Shown here in pieces: positions 6,759 to 6,866 of a stretch of 6,866 nt of DNA. How positions within the stretch are numbered: position 1 is the stretch's first letter; the number at the start of each line of letters is the position of its first letter. The translations under genes and the position numbers were made by a program. This DNA comes from Shewanella sp. (GTDB taxonomy: Bacteria; Pseudomonadota; Gammaproteobacteria; Enterobacterales; Shewanellaceae), in contig SDWK01000985.1 in assembly GCA_004195335.1 (NCBI GenBank), forward strand, positions 1 to 6,866, read 5' to 3'. The notes beneath the pieces are model-generated. The model did no database searches. It saw only the letters and a list, made by a program, of their open reading frames with translations, and was not told the DNA's origin.

Positions 6759-6788
6759 TGTATAAAAATTTCTAACAAAGCTTGATAA
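6759..6788 (-). promoter_or_regulatory. Candidate promoter for glnS
   Basis: On the minus strand TTATCA (6788 down to 6783) and TATACA (6764 down to 6759) are separated by 18 nt. The -10 matches consensus at five of six positions and the -35 at four. It lies directly after the upstream terminator hairpin, as expected for an independent transcript with a leader of about 70 nt. Confidence 0.4.
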
Positions 6789-6792
6789 AACA

Positions 6793-6820
6793 AAAAAGCA
6801 GCGAAAAATCGCTGCTTTTT
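6793..6820. terminator. Intrinsic terminator upstream of glnS
   Basis: A 12-bp perfect stem pairs 6793-6804 with 6809-6820 around an AAAA loop. Its core is GCAGCGA/TCGCTGC with A- and T-tracts on the outside. On the minus strand a TTTTTTG run follows the GC core, so it would end a minus-strand gene entering from the right and separate it from glnS. No plus-strand gene lies between glnS and this hairpin. Confidence 0.85.
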
Positions 6821-6841
6821 AAACCGTGAATTAAATAAAGC

Positions 6842-6866
6842 TTATTCAGTAATGATCTTTATACCT
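6842..6866 (-). CDS. Probable last codons of an upstream minus-strand gene (partial)
   Basis: One minus-strand frame reads GIKIITE and then a TAA at 6844-6842, about 22 nt before the terminator hairpin that otherwise has no gene to serve. The other two minus frames also stop within the visible sequence. Only seven residues are seen, so the gene cannot be named, and the reading frame is inferred from the terminator's position. Confidence 0.3.

Overview
The window looks like ordinary chromosomal housekeeping DNA from a gammaproteobacterium, most likely Shewanella or a close relative. The proteins align along their length with my memory of the enterobacterial CysS, PpiB, LpxH, MiaE, YohC and GlnS. 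The moderate GC content, the order cysS / ppiB-lpxH / glnS, and the intergenic repeats fit a marine Shewanella. Genus is inferred from memory, not from a search.

Layout from left to right: a possible end of an unidentified plus-strand frame and a bidirectional terminator (1-76); cysS on the minus strand (103-1482); a 319-bp divergent intergenic region holding candidate promoters for both flanking genes and a 58-bp imperfect palindrome resembling a dispersed REP/MITE-type element; a plus-strand ppiB-lpxH pair 9 bp apart (1802-3034); miaE on the minus strand, convergent with lpxH (3089-3865); a 353-bp divergent region with a short coding-like minus-strand frame that lacks a standard start codon (3918-4037) and the leader of the next gene; a yohC/Yip1-type membrane protein on the plus strand (4219-4815); a degenerate stretch ending in a TAGCTCG heptamer tandem repeat and a strong bidirectional terminator (4816-4980); glnS on the minus strand (5009-6679) with its leader; then another terminator and the probable last codons of an upstream minus-strand gene (6793-6866).

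Functionally, four of the six clear genes serve translation or protein maturation: two aminoacyl-tRNA synthetases, a tRNA-modifying diiron hydroxylase and a cytoplasmic prolyl isomerase. LpxH belongs to lipid A synthesis and YohC is an inner-membrane protein of unknown role. They do not form a single pathway. I see no phage, transposase, CRISPR, toxin-antitoxin or defence genes and no convincing new multi-gene system. The least explained pieces are the small AUU-start frame upstream of miaE, the palindromic repeat between cysS and ppiB, the heptamer array before glnS, and two coding-like frames flanking yohC.

Three genes (cysS, ppiB, glnS) have longer open frames upstream of the true start. 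I chose the shorter starts from family alignment and, for cysS and glnS, from well-placed Shine-Dalgarno sequences.
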